This document shows, one piece after another, positions 1-12,421 of a DNA stretch of 64,000 bases (its first letter is position 1; every line of letters begins with the position of its first letter). The stretch comes from Symsagittifera roscoffensis (taxonomy: Eukaryota > Xenacoelomorpha > Acoela > Convolutidae): contig NC_087069.1 in the NCBI RefSeq assembly GCF_963678635.1, positions 38,188,071 through 38,252,070 on the forward strand, written 5' to 3'. Below the pieces are notes generated by a model. That model was given only the letters and a program-made list of their open reading frames with translations. It made no database searches and was not told where the DNA came from. The position numbers were made by a program, and so were the translations under genes.

Positions 1-289
1 AAAACCGCTCTTTGTCGCGAAATCGAAAATGCACTTCCCAAGTAACTGGGATGACTAATACAGGGACTTGACAAAGGTGATATACTACCACTTAAGACAC
101 CAGCAACCGGGCTGAGGTGCTCGCTTCATGATGCGACCGAAACGATCGAACGAGCTCTGTTTTCATTTTTGTTCGGCTTTACCGGAGTTTGTTCGACTTT
201 GCTCGACTTCGTTCAATTATACCGGGCCTTGTTCGACTTTATCGGAAATTTTATGCTTTTACCGGGAATTATCCTAACCGTCCTGAACT

Positions 290-870
290 ACGGCGAAACT
301 CGGACATCATTTGACCGATTCTGTCGAATGATGTGTCACAACCCTCAGCCTGGGCAGCCGCAAAATATAATAGAAATACGAATCTACGAACTTGAGCATC
401 GTAGATTCGTATATCCCGGGTTGAGCTGTTAGACTTACATCTCAATTCGAATGATTTCTAGCTTTCAGTTTTTGTCAGAACGAATTTGTTGTTGCCCTAA
501 AAATGCCTAATTTGACGCTGGGACCATGTGGCGGTCCTGTACTTCATCAGCAAATATGTTGATCTAGATAACTGCACATTAAAAATACATATATACTGGA
601 TGATTTTGCAATATGCATCTATATAACGCTTAAGCCAACAAAAAATCCGACAACAATTCCATTACTTAAGCTTTGCGCGACCCATGTTATAACTTCGCGC
701 GACCAATGTTGCCACTTTGCGCAACCCATATTGCGATATTGCTCGACGCATGGCGCGACTTTCCGCGATGCGTGTCGCGACTTTGTGCGACCCATTTTGC
801 GAATAAGCGCAATCCAAATTAGCTATGTTCCGACTCTTTGATTGTACTTTGTATAGCGAATAAATTATAA
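290..870. repeat. Dispersed ~0.9 kb repeat, copy a (5'-truncated)
   Basis: The block matches two later blocks at about 1635-2190 and 2530-3062. Shared landmarks are a stretch with CCCTCAGCCTGG, a palindrome at 376-412, a CTTTCAGTTTTTGTCAG tract and a tail of degenerate 20-24 bp units containing GCGCGACCCATGTTG. This copy lacks the front part present in copies b and c. No long open frame is shared by all three copies, so I treat it as non-coding repeat DNA. Confidence 0.75.
376..412. other. Perfect 14-bp-stem palindrome inside the repeat
   Basis: Arms ATACGAATCTACGA and TCGTAGATTCGTAT flank a 9-nt spacer. The hairpin recurs perfectly at 2601-2637. It is imperfect in the middle copy near 1705-1741, where the right arm has substitutions. 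It could be an old transposon end or a structured RNA element. No function can be assigned. Confidence 0.7.
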
Positions 871-879
871 TGACGATTT

Positions 880-1022
880 TTCATTGGTCGCTCTAGAGAA
901 AAGTCTGTAATCATGTGGATTTATAGAAGTATTCTTTAACTCTTGAAAGTCAAAGGTCGACCACAGCGGGACTTGATCCCCCAATGTTCCGATTCGAAGT
1001 CAGACGCCTTATCCGTTAATGT
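880..1022 (-). mobile_element. SINE-like unit with tRNA-Arg(UCG)-derived part
   Basis: Read on the minus strand, 1020-958 follows a tRNA-Arg with anticodon TCG. An ACGGATAAGGCG D-arm segment is followed by an anticodon arm CTGACTTCGAATCGG, a T-arm with a decayed B box (GGATCAAGTCC) and an acceptor-like GTGGTCG end. The 5' acceptor strand is missing. A body segment follows, recognisable by TTTCTCTAGAGCGACCAATG. The same body recurs at 1036-1125 and 2188-2270, which favours a tRNA-derived SINE over a functional tRNA gene. Confidence 0.6.
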
Positions 1023-1035
1023 ATTATAATGACGC

Positions 1036-1215
1036 TTTTTTATTGGTCGCTTTAGAGAAATGTCTGCAATCATGTGAGTTTATAGGGGTATTCTTTGTTC
1101 TTTGAAAGTTAAAAATCGACCACAGTGGGACTCGAAACCCCATTTTTAGGGGCGGTTTAGCAATGCGCTTTTCCCTTGCAGTGATTCTAGCCAAGTTGCG
1201 GTTCAAGGCAAACCT
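1036..1215 (-). mobile_element. Second SINE-like unit with tRNA-like B box
   Basis: On the minus strand this unit has GGGTTTCGAGTCCCACTGTGGTCG, a near-consensus tRNA T-arm and acceptor end. It then runs into the same body sequence as the unit at 880-1022. The upstream tRNA-like portion does not fold into an obvious cloverleaf by eye. It lies directly beside the first unit in the same orientation. Confidence 0.5.
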
Positions 1216-1383
1216 GCTTTAAAAAAGACGTACTAAGACTGACAGCGCTAAAACAGATAAAAGCGGACTCGATCCTAAATCTCATATTATAGTGACATAA
1301 TTAAATAAAGAAAATGGAAGTGAAGCCTGCTTGAATTGTTATCTCAAAGTTGTGGTTACATGTAGTATTCCCAATACACAAAT

Positions 1384-2272
1384 ATTTCTGAAGCAGTCTG
1401 TTTTGCAGTACAATTTTGAAAAATAAAAGAGTTTAATCAATCCAAAAAGGATATTAATAGTTCTAACTTATGTGGATCCTGGGGGTATTCCTTGGTGCTG
1501 CTTATCAATTAGATTCAATTTTGCAGCTCATTATGTAAGATGAAGACGAACACGGTAATATGGTCTTTCTGGAACAAAATGTAAATTATGATTCCCAAAA
1601 ACTCATGGTACCAGTTTATCAATCACCTGGAAAAAATCTTTGACCAATTCTGTCGAATCATGTGTCAAAACCCTCAGCCTGGCCAGCCGCAAAAAATAAT
1701 AGAAATACGAATCTACGAACTTGAGCATCGGAGATTCGTTTATCCCGGGTTTAGTTGCAAGACTTACATCTCAATTTGAATGGTTTCTAGCTTTCAGTTT
1801 TTCTGAGAACGAATTTGTTGTTGCCTAAAAAATGCATAATTTGACGTTGGGACCATGTGTAAGCCTTTTCGTGGCGGTCCTGTATTTCATCAGTAAATAT
1901 GTTGATCTAGATGTCTGCATAATAAAAATACATAAATACTGGATGATTTTGCAATATGCATCAATAAAACGCTTAAGCCAACAAAAAATCCGACAACAAT
2001 TACATTGCTTAAGCTTTGCGCGACCCATGTTACGACCTTGCGCGACCCATGCTGCCACTTTGCGCGACCCATTTTGCGACTTTGCGCGACGAAAGTTGCG
2101 ACATTGCGCGACCCATTTTACGAACTTGCGCAATCCAAATTAGCTATGTTGAAACTTTTGTTTGTGCTTTGTATAGCGAATGTTTATAATGACAATTGTT
2201 CATTGGTCGCTTTAGAGAAAAGTGGACGATCATGTGGGTTTATAGAAATCTTCTTCATTCTTTGAGAGTCAA
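1384..2272. repeat. ~0.9 kb repeat, copy b
   Basis: This copy starts at TTCTGAAGCAGTCTG and ends just before the next occurrence of the same phrase at about 2275. Copies b and c are therefore adjacent direct repeats of about 890 bp. Short frames such as the one at 1832-2143 arise because the repeat has few stops. They are not consistently open between copies in a way that suggests a gene. Confidence 0.8.
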
Positions 2273-3062
2273 AAATTTCTGAAGCAGTCTGTTTTGCAGT
2301 ACAATTTTGAAAAAAAAAACTAGAGTTTAATCAATCCAAAAAGGATATATAATAGTTCTAACTTATGTGGATCCTGGGGGTAGTCCTTGGTGCTGCTTAT
2401 CACTTAGATTCAATTTTGCAGCTCATTATGTAAGATGAAGACGAACACGGTAATATGGTCATTCTGGAACTAAATGTAAATTATGATTCTCAAAAACTCA
2501 TGGTACCAGTTTATCAATCACCTGGTAAAAATAATTTGACCAATTCTGTCGAATCATGTGTCAAAACCCTCAGCCTGGCCAGCCACAAAATATAATAGAA
2601 ATACGAATCTACGAACTTGAGTATCGTAGATTCGTATATCCCGGGTTGAGTTGCTAGACTTACATCTGAATTTGAATGGTTTCTAGCTTTCAGTTTTTGT
2701 GAGAACGAATTTGTTGTTGCCCTAAAAAATGCTTAATTTGATGTTGGGACCATGTGTAAGCCTTCTCGTGGCGGTCCTGTATTTCATCAGTAATTATATT
2801 GATCTAGGTATCTGCACATTAAAAATACATAAATACTGGATGATTTTGCAATATGCATCTATAAAACGCTTAAGCCAACAAAAAATCCGACAACAATTAC
2901 ATTACTTAAGCTTTGCCCGACCCATGTTACGACCTTGCGCAACCCATGTTGCCACTTTGCGCGACCCATGTTGCCACTTTGCGCGACGAAAATTGCGACT
3001 TTGCGCGACCCATTTTACGACTTTGCGCAATCCAAGTTAGCTATGTTGAAACTCTTTGCTCG
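2273..3062. repeat. ~0.9 kb repeat, copy c
   Basis: Direct tandem continuation of copy b with the same order of landmarks, ending in the GCGCGACCCATGTTG micro-repeat tail. The perfect 14-bp palindrome is present at 2601-2637. Confidence 0.8.
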
Positions 3063-3249
3063 TACTTCGTTTGGATAGTTTTCAATTGGATCTGCCCTTA
3101 GATCTGTGCCTGGATGAGAAATTAGAGATGGAGGATGAAACACTTCCGTACGCGTGGGGGATTTGAACGAAGAGAAATTGACGGAAGTCTCAAAAAGGCG
3201 GGTCATGGTCTCACACTCATGTCCTAAATTTGTGAGTTGGGCCATATCC

Positions 3250-4395
3250 GAATCCAGATTCAAATTGCATAGTCACGCAAAAACTTCGAGTTTTAAAACT
3301 CTGGTTATCTCGCAATTTGGGTCTCGATCTGGATGAAGCAAAACCCACGCTGCGATTTTATGTCCAGATTTTTCAGATTCAACTTCTCGGTGCTACTATG
3401 CAATTTGAGTCCGAATCCCGAAGCGGCGCGACCCACGGCGCGACTTGCGCGACCCATGGCAAGACTTAATATCCAGACTTTCCAGACTCAACCCCTCGGC
3501 CCGCAATTTAGTGCAATTTAGGTCTAGAGCTGAGTGCGGTGTGACTTTCGAGACCCACAGCGCAACTTTATCCAGACTTTCCAGACTCAAAGTGTTGGCG
3601 CGAAAATGGAACTTGGGTCTGCATCCGGATGCGGTACGATTCACGGCGCAAATTTCGCGACCCACTTAGCGAATTCATATTCAGAATTTCGAAACTCAAA
3701 CTCTGAGCGCGACTGTGCAATTTGAATCTGGATCCCGATGCGGCGAGGCGCGACCCACGGGGCGACCAAAGGCATGATTTTTTTACCAGGATTTCAAGCT
3801 TCAAGCTTCAAGCTCTTGGCACAACTATGTAATTTGAGACTGAATCCATATACAGCGCGACTTGGGCGACCCACTGCGCGAATTGCGCAACCCACGACTT
3901 GAACTAATTTCCAGACTTTCCAGACTCGATTTGTCGGCGCGATTATGCAACTTGGGTCTACATTCGGATTCGGGGCGACCCACGGCGCGACTTGCGCGAC
4001 CCATGGCAAGACTCAATGTCCAGACTTTCCAGACTCAAAGTCTCTGGGTGAATATGGAAAATGGGTCTGCATCCGGATACGGCACGCACACGGTCAGATT
4101 TTCATGATCCAATTAGCGAATTCACATTCAAGCTTTCAAGGCTCGAAGCCTTGGCGCGAGTATGGAAGATTGGCCTGAATCCGCTTGCAGCGCGACCCAC
4201 GGTGCCACCAAAGGCGCGATTTTACGTCCAGACTTTCAAGACTCAAGCTTTCAGTACAACTATGCAATTTGAGACTGGATCCGGATGCAGCGCGACCAAT
4301 GGTGCAAACTATGCGATTCACGGCGCCACTTCATTCACAGATTTTTTAGACTCAAACTCTCGGATTGTATATGCAATTAAGGTCTAAATCCGACA
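3250..4395. repeat. Degenerate ~108 bp satellite array
   Basis: The phrase TCCAGACTTTCCAGACTCA or a close variant recurs near 3365, 3475, 3571, 3673, 3788, 3910, 4018, 4128, 4227 and 4336. Spacing is 96-122 bp, averaging about 108. Between occurrences the units share a GCGCGACTATGCAATTTGAGT-like part and GCGCGACCCACGG. That makes at least ten diverged units. Overlapping short frames on both strands in this block are by-products of the repeat. Confidence 0.85.
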
Positions 4396-7300
4396 ATGAC
4401 TATTCAAAATTTTATTTGTAAAAAAAGACGAGACAAAATCTGTTTTATGAACAAAAAGTCGAGAAAAAATAATTTCAGCTATTGAACTGATATTGTATTT
4501 TTTTGACCTACGGCGAAAAAAATAGGGCAAGGGAATACTTTGAAATTGCTTTTTTCAAACTGAGTTAGTTTCAGGAAATAAAATTGATGACTCTAAATTG
4601 AGTCTAATTGATCCGGAATATATGGAAATGATTGTTTTTCTGTAATTTGCGCTAGTCAAGTTAACTCCAAAATTTGAACCCGAAAACGAGTATGTGATAA
4701 AAATAAGTATCAATGCCTATGATGCAGTGAATAAACCACGAATTCCAAAAGCAATTTAAAAATTGAAATTACATAACCATTTTTAAACGTCATTTTTAGT
4801 TCACTGAAAAACCAAAATGATATTAGTTGAGCCTCTTGATTTAAAGATAAACGTCTCGTTTTTTGTCGGAAGCACAGAATGCACGAGAGCTGTGAGCTAA
4901 ATTTTATAGTTTTGGACGGGCAATGTTTCGAATGATATTGTCTAAACACTCTGGAAAACAAAACAAGGCTTATCGTATCTGCACGACGCTCTGAATAATC
5001 TACCTGCTCTTAAACGTTAATAGGGTGTTGTTCAATTTTTTCTAAAAAGTTTAAATAATAAAAAAAAAACGGTCAAAAACATGATTTGATGTTATTTTTT
5101 TTATTATCTCTCCACACGCTTTTTACAAAACAAAGCAATTTATATTGCATATGGTGACATAAGGGGTAAAACCCCCAAATGCCGTAAGTTGCCGATTACG
5201 TTTTAAAAGCATGAGTTAAATTGCGCTTTTTATCAACAAAATGGCAAAACTGGCAACTTTCAAAATTTCATAACTTTGCAAAACACATAATCACGAGTGA
5301 AATACCCTTCCATGTTTGAGCTCAGGAGTTTAATAATTTAACTCAGATGACACTAAAAAATCCAGTAGTTAAGTAGTCAAAACAGGATATCGCAGAAAAA
5401 AAACAACCTTCTACAAAACTATCCAAGATCAGAAAGATTAAAACTTTCACGATGTATCGTTATTTTTTGAATCTCGTTATTTTATCAGGAAAAAATGTTC
5501 AAAAAAATTGTAAATTCGAAATCAAAAACAGTCCGAAAAAAATTAAGATAAAAACGCTCATTCATCATGATCAGAAAACTGAACTGAGAAGTTATCGAAA
5601 AGGGTCTTTTTTGTGATCGAAAATGAAATTAATACAAGATCCAGTTCAATTTCTAGGCTATAGAAAGAAATACTTCAGATTTAAAAGCTCAAGCAGTTGC
5701 TTCAAAATCAAGGAAAAAATTCGTGAGTACTTGATTTGCTGAAGTTAACGAGAATGACGTTATTTTGGAGCATCCTTGTTTGTTTTACGAAATATATATT
5801 TCTACGAATTCTCTAATAGCTTTGCGGCTTGCACAATGACATGTTTGACAAAGTGATTTGTCGTTTTTATTGTGAGCCACTAAAAACGTCGTTATCAAAA
5901 ACCTTAAATGCAGTTGTTTCGTACCGAACAAAAATTGATTTGTTCGAAAAGCGATGTTTTGAGGGTGCATCAATAAAAATGTATCCGAGTAGAGCGTTTT
6001 ATGTTAAATCAGGGCTCTGTCGCATCTCTTGAGAGTAACGAGCGTCAACGAAAACAAGTCGCTTGTCACTTTCAGTCACATTGAGATAGTTCGAAAGCAA
6101 CAGACACCAAAATCACGCAAAGATAGTAACGTTTCTGTTGGTAATTCTATTTTTGCCAGTTTTGGCTGAGCTGAATTATGTAGTGGATTTTTGGGGTTAG
6201 CTCACCCTGTGTGTTAGTTTAAAGTTCAATAGAAACAACTTCGAGATCGATAGCACTCTGCGACTTATTTTGGAGAAGCAAACTTCTAAGTCCATAGAAG
6301 CATATATGCATGTGGAGAATCACAAAGATCGAATTCAACTTTTTTTGTGTAGTACAAAATTTTGGCTCCAAGAGCGGAGAAATATTTGATTTTGAAAATT
6401 TTGAAAGGAACATTATAACTTATAATGAAAAAGTCGTCCGACATGGACAGGATCTTCTTTAAGTAGATTAAATTTTTGTTGAAGCTTAAAATTTTTGATT
6501 TCTTTAACCAATAAAAGTCTATCGTGGAAGCTTCTGATAAACAAAATGTATAAATCTGGCAACTCCAATTAGAGTTGTCTGAAATGGAGGGCAGATCAAA
6601 ATCGAGTGTTCTCCGATAAAGAGGAGTCCAGGGTATTTAAGACATGATTTTAGAAATTGCTTCAGAACATAGTTTATCTTGTTCTTGAGCTTTAAGTAAG
6701 ATAGAAGCAGTTATTTTGCTTTTGTTTTTTTCATAATTGTGCAATTACTACTTTGTGTCGTAAAAAACTTGTAACGATAGTGTGCATAAATTTCATAATT
6801 TAGCAAATGGTGTCTTTCAGACAACTAAGAACTTTCTGATTCTCTCCTGGAGCAACAGGAGAGAATCTCGGTTGGCGCATAGTTGTTGATTTCTTGTAAC
6901 AAATTGATGGCACTGGAAAAGAAATGAAAAGAATTGAAAAACAATTCATCATCCGAATTGTCAGCCATGGAATTATAGTCACTTTTAGTTTAATCAAGGA
7001 TTGTCCTAGAACCAGTGTTGGTACGCTGACTTTTGACTTTTTGTTGGAAGTTTGATGCATCCAAATGCTGGTACAAAAAATTTATTTCCTTCAGTTTTGG
7101 AATCCCCGTCATTGCAATTTTAGCATGAGTAAAGATTTTGAGTTATACTTGATCTAATCTTATTTTGCAATTTTCATTAAAAGGATACGACAATTAGCAT
7201 GGCCCAACGCTAGAGAAAAACTTGTTGCGAAGAAAAACAGGGCATGGATTATACATTTAATTTTGCACTTTTCGTCACTGGGCAATTTGTTCATTTTCAC

Positions 7301-8228
7301 GAGAAATTTTCAGATTGAAATTGGTAATCCTTCAAGTGTGGTCAGATCAAGCTCATTGGACAGATCGGCACGGCTAAAAATTTTTTTCACAGTATGTAAT
7401 GTTAATGTGTCAGTCGTTAAATGTTTCTTACAAGCTCGTTAAATGATTCTGCATACTAATTGAGAAACAGTTATGCTTTTGATGAAACCAGAAACATTAG
7501 GACACTGGTCGGTTATGACAGTTAAAAAACTTCCTCGGTACACTAGGTGATTGCAGCGAACACGCATGAAATTTGAACCTTCTGATAAGTTTGAAAAAAA
7601 TTTTGGTACAACATTGTCTAAAAATGAGTAAAATGGAGAGTTTTTTTCTGTGTTTCCGCTACAACTGATTTTTTTTTCAAAATTTTTTTTCCTATTTTTG
7701 GATGTTTTGTGCCAGTTTTGTGACTGTTTTGTGGCTTCTTGGATTCTTTTAAGCTTCCTAGAAACCTGCTTATTCGTCTCTTTCCCGTTAATCTGACAAG
7801 ATATTTCCTTCGATACCAGAAGTTAACATTTTTGAGAAGTTTAAAATCTAGTGAAAAAAAAGTTTGCCAAAAATTTTTGTATTGAGAAACAATCAAGATT
7901 GTCCTTCTCATTTAACAAAAGAAACTATTAAAATTGTACTCTTACACACATTTCAGTCGAGCGTTGACAGTTTTCACAGCTTTACGATTTGGCGAGCCAC
8001 ATTCGCCTCTAGGTAACAACGCCACGTTAAGGATTCCGTACGTAGGTAAAAACTGAAGTATTCACTCTGAAAACAAATTTCTGTTAAATCAGAAAAACTG
8101 GAAAAAACTTTCCGAATAACGCAATTAAACTCCGAGACCAGATCAGCTCCGTATTTTGGTTGTAACTGTTGATGTTCCTCGAAACCTATTTCCCTAACAC
8201 GCAATTCGATTTGGAGTGTTTAATTGAA
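4396..8228. other. Gene-poor AT-rich stretch
   Basis: I see no credible gene here. Open frames are short, AT-rich and without recognisable domains. One perfect hairpin at 6838-6867 is listed separately. Confidence 0.6.
6838..6867. other. Perfect 12-bp hairpin
   Basis: Arms GATTCTCTCCTG and CAGGAGAGAATC flank the 6-nt loop GAGCAA. It is isolated in AT-rich DNA with no neighbouring gene and no T-tract. Confidence 0.7.
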
Positions 8229-8590
8229 AGTGAGATGCTGTATAGCAGCAAAAATTTTATGATTGCCCAGAGATTCAAAAAAATTGCAGAAAGCCGTCTG
8301 AGACAGAAAAATAATAAGAACTACTCAAAATTCAGTGCCAATGAAATCAACTTATTGGAGCCGATTTCACCGTCAAGAGAATCAGTCCCAATCAGGGATT
8401 ATTTATTCATAGTGAGATGCAGTACAGTTGCCAAACTTTTTATACTCCTTCGACCTATTCAAAAACTTGCACGTTGCATAGTGCAAAAAAGCAGCAGGAG
8501 AAAAAAAGAGCTAATGGTTTTTCAGTGCCAAGGAGTCCACATTGTTGGAGCAATTGCAAAGTCAAAAGAGTCCTTAATCATTAGTATTTT
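8229..8590. repeat. Diverged 182-bp direct duplication
   Basis: Two adjacent units begin at 8229 and 8411 with AGTGAGATGC. Both later contain CAGTGCCAA followed by a TTGGAGC segment and a GTCAA(G/A)AGAGTC phrase. The duplication keeps a frame open from 8172 to 8615 (147 codons). The resulting protein matches nothing I recognise and is poorly conserved between the two units, so I do not call a gene. Confidence 0.65.
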
Positions 8591-9320
8591 TTGTACCTTT
8601 CAATTGTTTTCATAAATTTGTGGTGTTTTGTCCCAATAACTTCGAATTAAAAATTTTGAAGGATCAAGTTTCACTGATGCCGTAGTATTATAATCATTAG
8701 CCAAAAAGATATCTCTAAGCATTGTGTATTATATTGAAACTGTATTAAACTGGTATATATTTTTAACTCGCCCTCGTTTGTTCAACATTCGAAAATCAAT
8801 ATAAATTTTTATATGGTTCCGACCATTCAAAAAATGGGGAAAAACGTTGAAATCGGGTGTGTTTTTTTTATAGGGCCAATTTTTCTCCTTTTTTTCTAGC
8901 AGGTTTATGAGGCTCAAGGAAAGACAAAGTGCAATGAGTACTTATCTGCTCTGCGGACAGAAGTTTACAGGATTAGTTCACGGGATGAGTTTTTTTAACT
9001 TCTTTATGTTTAGTGATTTCAACAGGTGGTTATGATTTTTTAAACTTTTTCTTTACAAATCATAAATCTACGTGGCCAAGCGTTTCCAGCGGTGCCGGTT
9101 ATTTTTAAATCGGATCCTTATTTGGAAAGCTCAAATTATTTCGAGTGAAAAACGAACCCGACCAAAAATTTTCCGTTACTTTCCTTGGAGTCCGATTTGG
9201 TAAAAACATTATTTCTCTAACAAGCACGTAGTAACATTGAGTAACTTTTAGATTTCATCGTAATTAACTATTGACTTGATCTCGAAAGTCTATTTTGGTT
9301 TCAAAAAGAAACTGTTGACA

Positions 9321-9505
9321 TGATCTTAGAGAATTTCTCAGATTTTTTATTTTGACCCCAAAAGACCCCAAAAACTGTTGAAAAGATCTTAGAAAATTTC
9401 TCAGATTTTTTTAATTTGACCCCAAAAGACCCCAAAAACTGTTGAAAAGATGTTAGAGAATTTTTCAGATTTTTTTATTTTGACCCCAAAAGACCCCAAA
9501 AACTT
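9321..9505. repeat. Three 62-bp tandem repeats
   Basis: The unit has GAT(C/G)TTAGA(G/A)AATTT and then TTTTGACCCCAAAAGACCCC. It occurs three times head to tail with few differences, and the second to third units are joined by ACTGTTGAAAAGAT. Confidence 0.9.
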
Positions 9506-11216
9506 TAAGACTTGAAAAAGTTCGTCAAATACGGTTTATCAAGAAACCGAAACTGGTCTGAAGAATAGCAAGATTGCTCGTATATGATTGCAAAGTCACA
9601 AAACCGAAAGACACAAAGGGTTAGTTTTTTTTTAAATTTTTTTGATGAGTGTTATATTTTGAACTACTTGTTTCTCCATCGGCCAAGTATTTTAATTGAA
9701 CCGTACATTAAATTGATACAACTAATCAGCTCTTGGCTTAATTCAATTTGACAATATTTTCAGTGCTTCGCCATAGAAAAACTGTGGTAAAATCTCTTAA
9801 TGCAAAATGAGCAAATTTTGCTAATTTTATTTTAATTATTTTCAGTTTTCCGATTTTTCATGATTTTCTTGTGTTAGAAATGTAACTTAGCGTGGCGTGT
9901 TGCTATTTTAAAAAAAAATCTCTTCACAAAAATTTAATTCTTTTCAAAGTAGATTCAAACATGGAACTGGCTAGCTGAAACACGGCCAATGAAAACATTA
10001 GATAAGGTATCAAATTGAATAGTTTGTGAAATTTTAACATTTGACATCTTATGAGCAAGATTAGCTTAAAGGTTTGAGAACTTGCGAGCAACTGTTTCCA
10101 CTTTTTTCAAACGTTTGTTCCAAATGATAAAAGATGCTAGTAAATGCTCTATTTTTCTGCCGCTCAGTCAGAGCAATTTTGATATCTGGCAAATTATGAT
10201 TCAAAAGTCAATTTTTTAATAATGTAGAGTATAATGTATATAAAAATTGCTCGTATCAAGTCGGAGCCATGATTGTTCCGATCGCATTTTAAATGCCTAT
10301 AGAGCAGTGTTCACTAGACAAAATTAAAGTAATGTTTTTTCAAAAAAAAATGGAAAAGAAATTATAACTTTTTTAAGAGTTTTTTTTAAAGTACCAAGGG
10401 ACAGATTTCCCTCATGGTGAAGTAGCAGTTATGATAAATTAGCTTGCTTCAATTAATTTGGAACGAAAACTAAGACGGAATAAATCTCCGCTCACGCGTT
10501 GAAGGCTCGAAAATTATCGCGCATTAATTATCGCAAATTGGCAATCTTTAAACCCCCATAACCTACAAAAAAAATAAAAAGTGAATTTAAATTTTTTTAA
10601 TTGAGGTCTGGACAATAAAACCTTGTGAATGATTTTTTTCGAAAAAATCATCAAAATGGCTAGGTAAGAAAACGGAGAAAAAGCTACCCCGAGTTCAATT
10701 TTTCCGTCACTTTCTTCAAAAGTCGGAACACTAATGTAAAGATAGGTTTGTTTCAAAATTGAAATCCACTTTTAGCAGCCAAGAGTTTTAGTTCCCCATC
10801 TTTTTTGCACTCAAAAAGCTGACAGGCTACAATTTTTTGAAACCGTGAAATTCTTATTGCGCTACTCCTCAATTTGGGTGTTAGAAAGATTAAGATGCCC
10901 ATATAGACCATATTGTTTTATTTCAAACATGGCATTGGCAAATTGTGAAGGCACGGTTTTACTCCTAGAAGGTTGTTTTGGGTTGGCCGATTATCATGCG
11001 AGCCAATAAGCATGTTGCAGTTTTTGTGCGACAATGTAACTGTTGATGTCCATTAAGTCTCTGTAGCAAAAATTGATCAGCAATTACATGTTTTCACCTG
11101 TGAAAGCTCTTAACGAAAATCAATGACCGTGTCGATTGTGGCCAGGCAAAAAAACGACTTTTCTTGGTTTGGTCATTAATTTCTGCTGTTGAAATCAAAA
11201 TTATTATGAAAAACAT
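9506..11216. other. AT-rich stretch without genes
   Basis: No frame longer than about 80 codons is present and no domain is recognisable. I see nothing else to annotate. Confidence 0.55.
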
Positions 11217-11555
11217 CCCGGGTTGACCAAAAATGCTAATCATACAACTTTCTTGTAAGGAAAAATGCTAATCGAACGCCTGTCATGCAATTCCATAAAC
11301 ACCGAAATTTGCATGAAAGGTCTATGATTAGTGATTTTTCATATATGGAAATTGTATGATTAGCACTTTTTTGACAAAAAGTTGTTCTTTTTCATTTAGT
11401 ACGATACACCGACTTATATGCCGAAACACGAAAAATTTTCTTTGAAAATTCAATGACTCCAGGATGTGTGAAGATTGTATGCCTAGTTTTTTTGCCATAG
11501 ACTTAGTTTATGGAATTGTATGAGTTGCATTTTTGGTCTATGGAGGTCAACCCGG
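11217..11555. mobile_element. Complete MITE-like element, family 1 (CCCGGGTTGACC ends)
   Basis: The left end is CCCGGGTTGACC and the right end is its near-inverse GGTCAACCCGG, giving a 339-bp non-coding unit. Inside, phrases such as ATATATGGAAATTGTATGAT recur in several orientations. The same ends occur at 42658-43563, 47010 and 53949-53960, so it is a dispersed family. No clear target-site duplication is visible and no transposase is encoded. Confidence 0.7.
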
Positions 11556-11663
11556 AATACCCAAAGGGAACTACTCCATTAGCGCAATGTAACTAAATCA
11601 CATGCAACTCGTGACATCAAGAACAGAAAAAGGCTTCCCCTTCTTCTGCACAACTACGACCCT

Positions 11664-11675
11664 TTCTTTCTCTCT

Positions 11676-11739
<64 letters not shown>

Positions 11740-11811
11740 CCATCTCTCTCCTCTATCCTCTCTCTCTCTCTCTCTCTCTCTCTTTATCTCTCTTTCTCTC
11801 TTTCTCTCTCT
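11664..11811. repeat. CT microsatellite
   Basis: About 150 bp of near-uninterrupted CT dinucleotides with a few interruptions. An open frame reading Ser-Leu repeats across it is an artefact. Confidence 0.98.
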
Positions 11812-12421
11812 CTGAACAAAAAAAAACTAAAAATTGATTTTGAATAAGTCAAGTCGTTTATTTATAGAAAAGAGTTTAAACATTAGCAGGGCATCACATT
11901 TTCCCAAATACCATTCCAATTAACTTGCTCTCGAAGCATTCCGCACTTTGACATAGTATAGTAAGAAATTCAAACGTTCGCACACATTTTTCAAAACCGA
12001 CCTAAATCGCGTATGTAACCCAGCTTTGTACAATAAGAGACATCAATTCAAAAGTCTATGAAAAGAAATACAGTTTTTACCAATTGTATCTGCAGTGTGA
12101 AGTTAAGGTGATTTGTTTCAAGAAAATTACCAAATGGTACTTTATAATAGCTTGTTGAGTTTGAAAAAAAAGCAAATTTGTTGGACTAACTTAAGGAATG
12201 GCCACAAAACTTGTGTTCTTGCTTACAAAATTTTAAAAAAAAACTTTTTCAATTGTCAATCCTTTAATTTTTCAAATCTTTTCTGTTTATAACTATCATA
12301 GAAAATCGTTTTTAAAAGAAAGTTGTACATTCATAGTGCAAATCAGTGTGTCACCATGATGTATTTTTACAGTTATTAGATTAAATTGATCGGTTAAGTA
12401 ATTTATATTATAAAATTTGTG

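Noticed and set aside
9340-9510. CRISPR-like regular repeat
   Set aside because: The three 62-bp units are contiguous tandem repeats without unique spacers, in an animal-like genome.
11602-11847. 81-codon Ser/Leu frame
   Set aside because: Produced entirely by the CT microsatellite.
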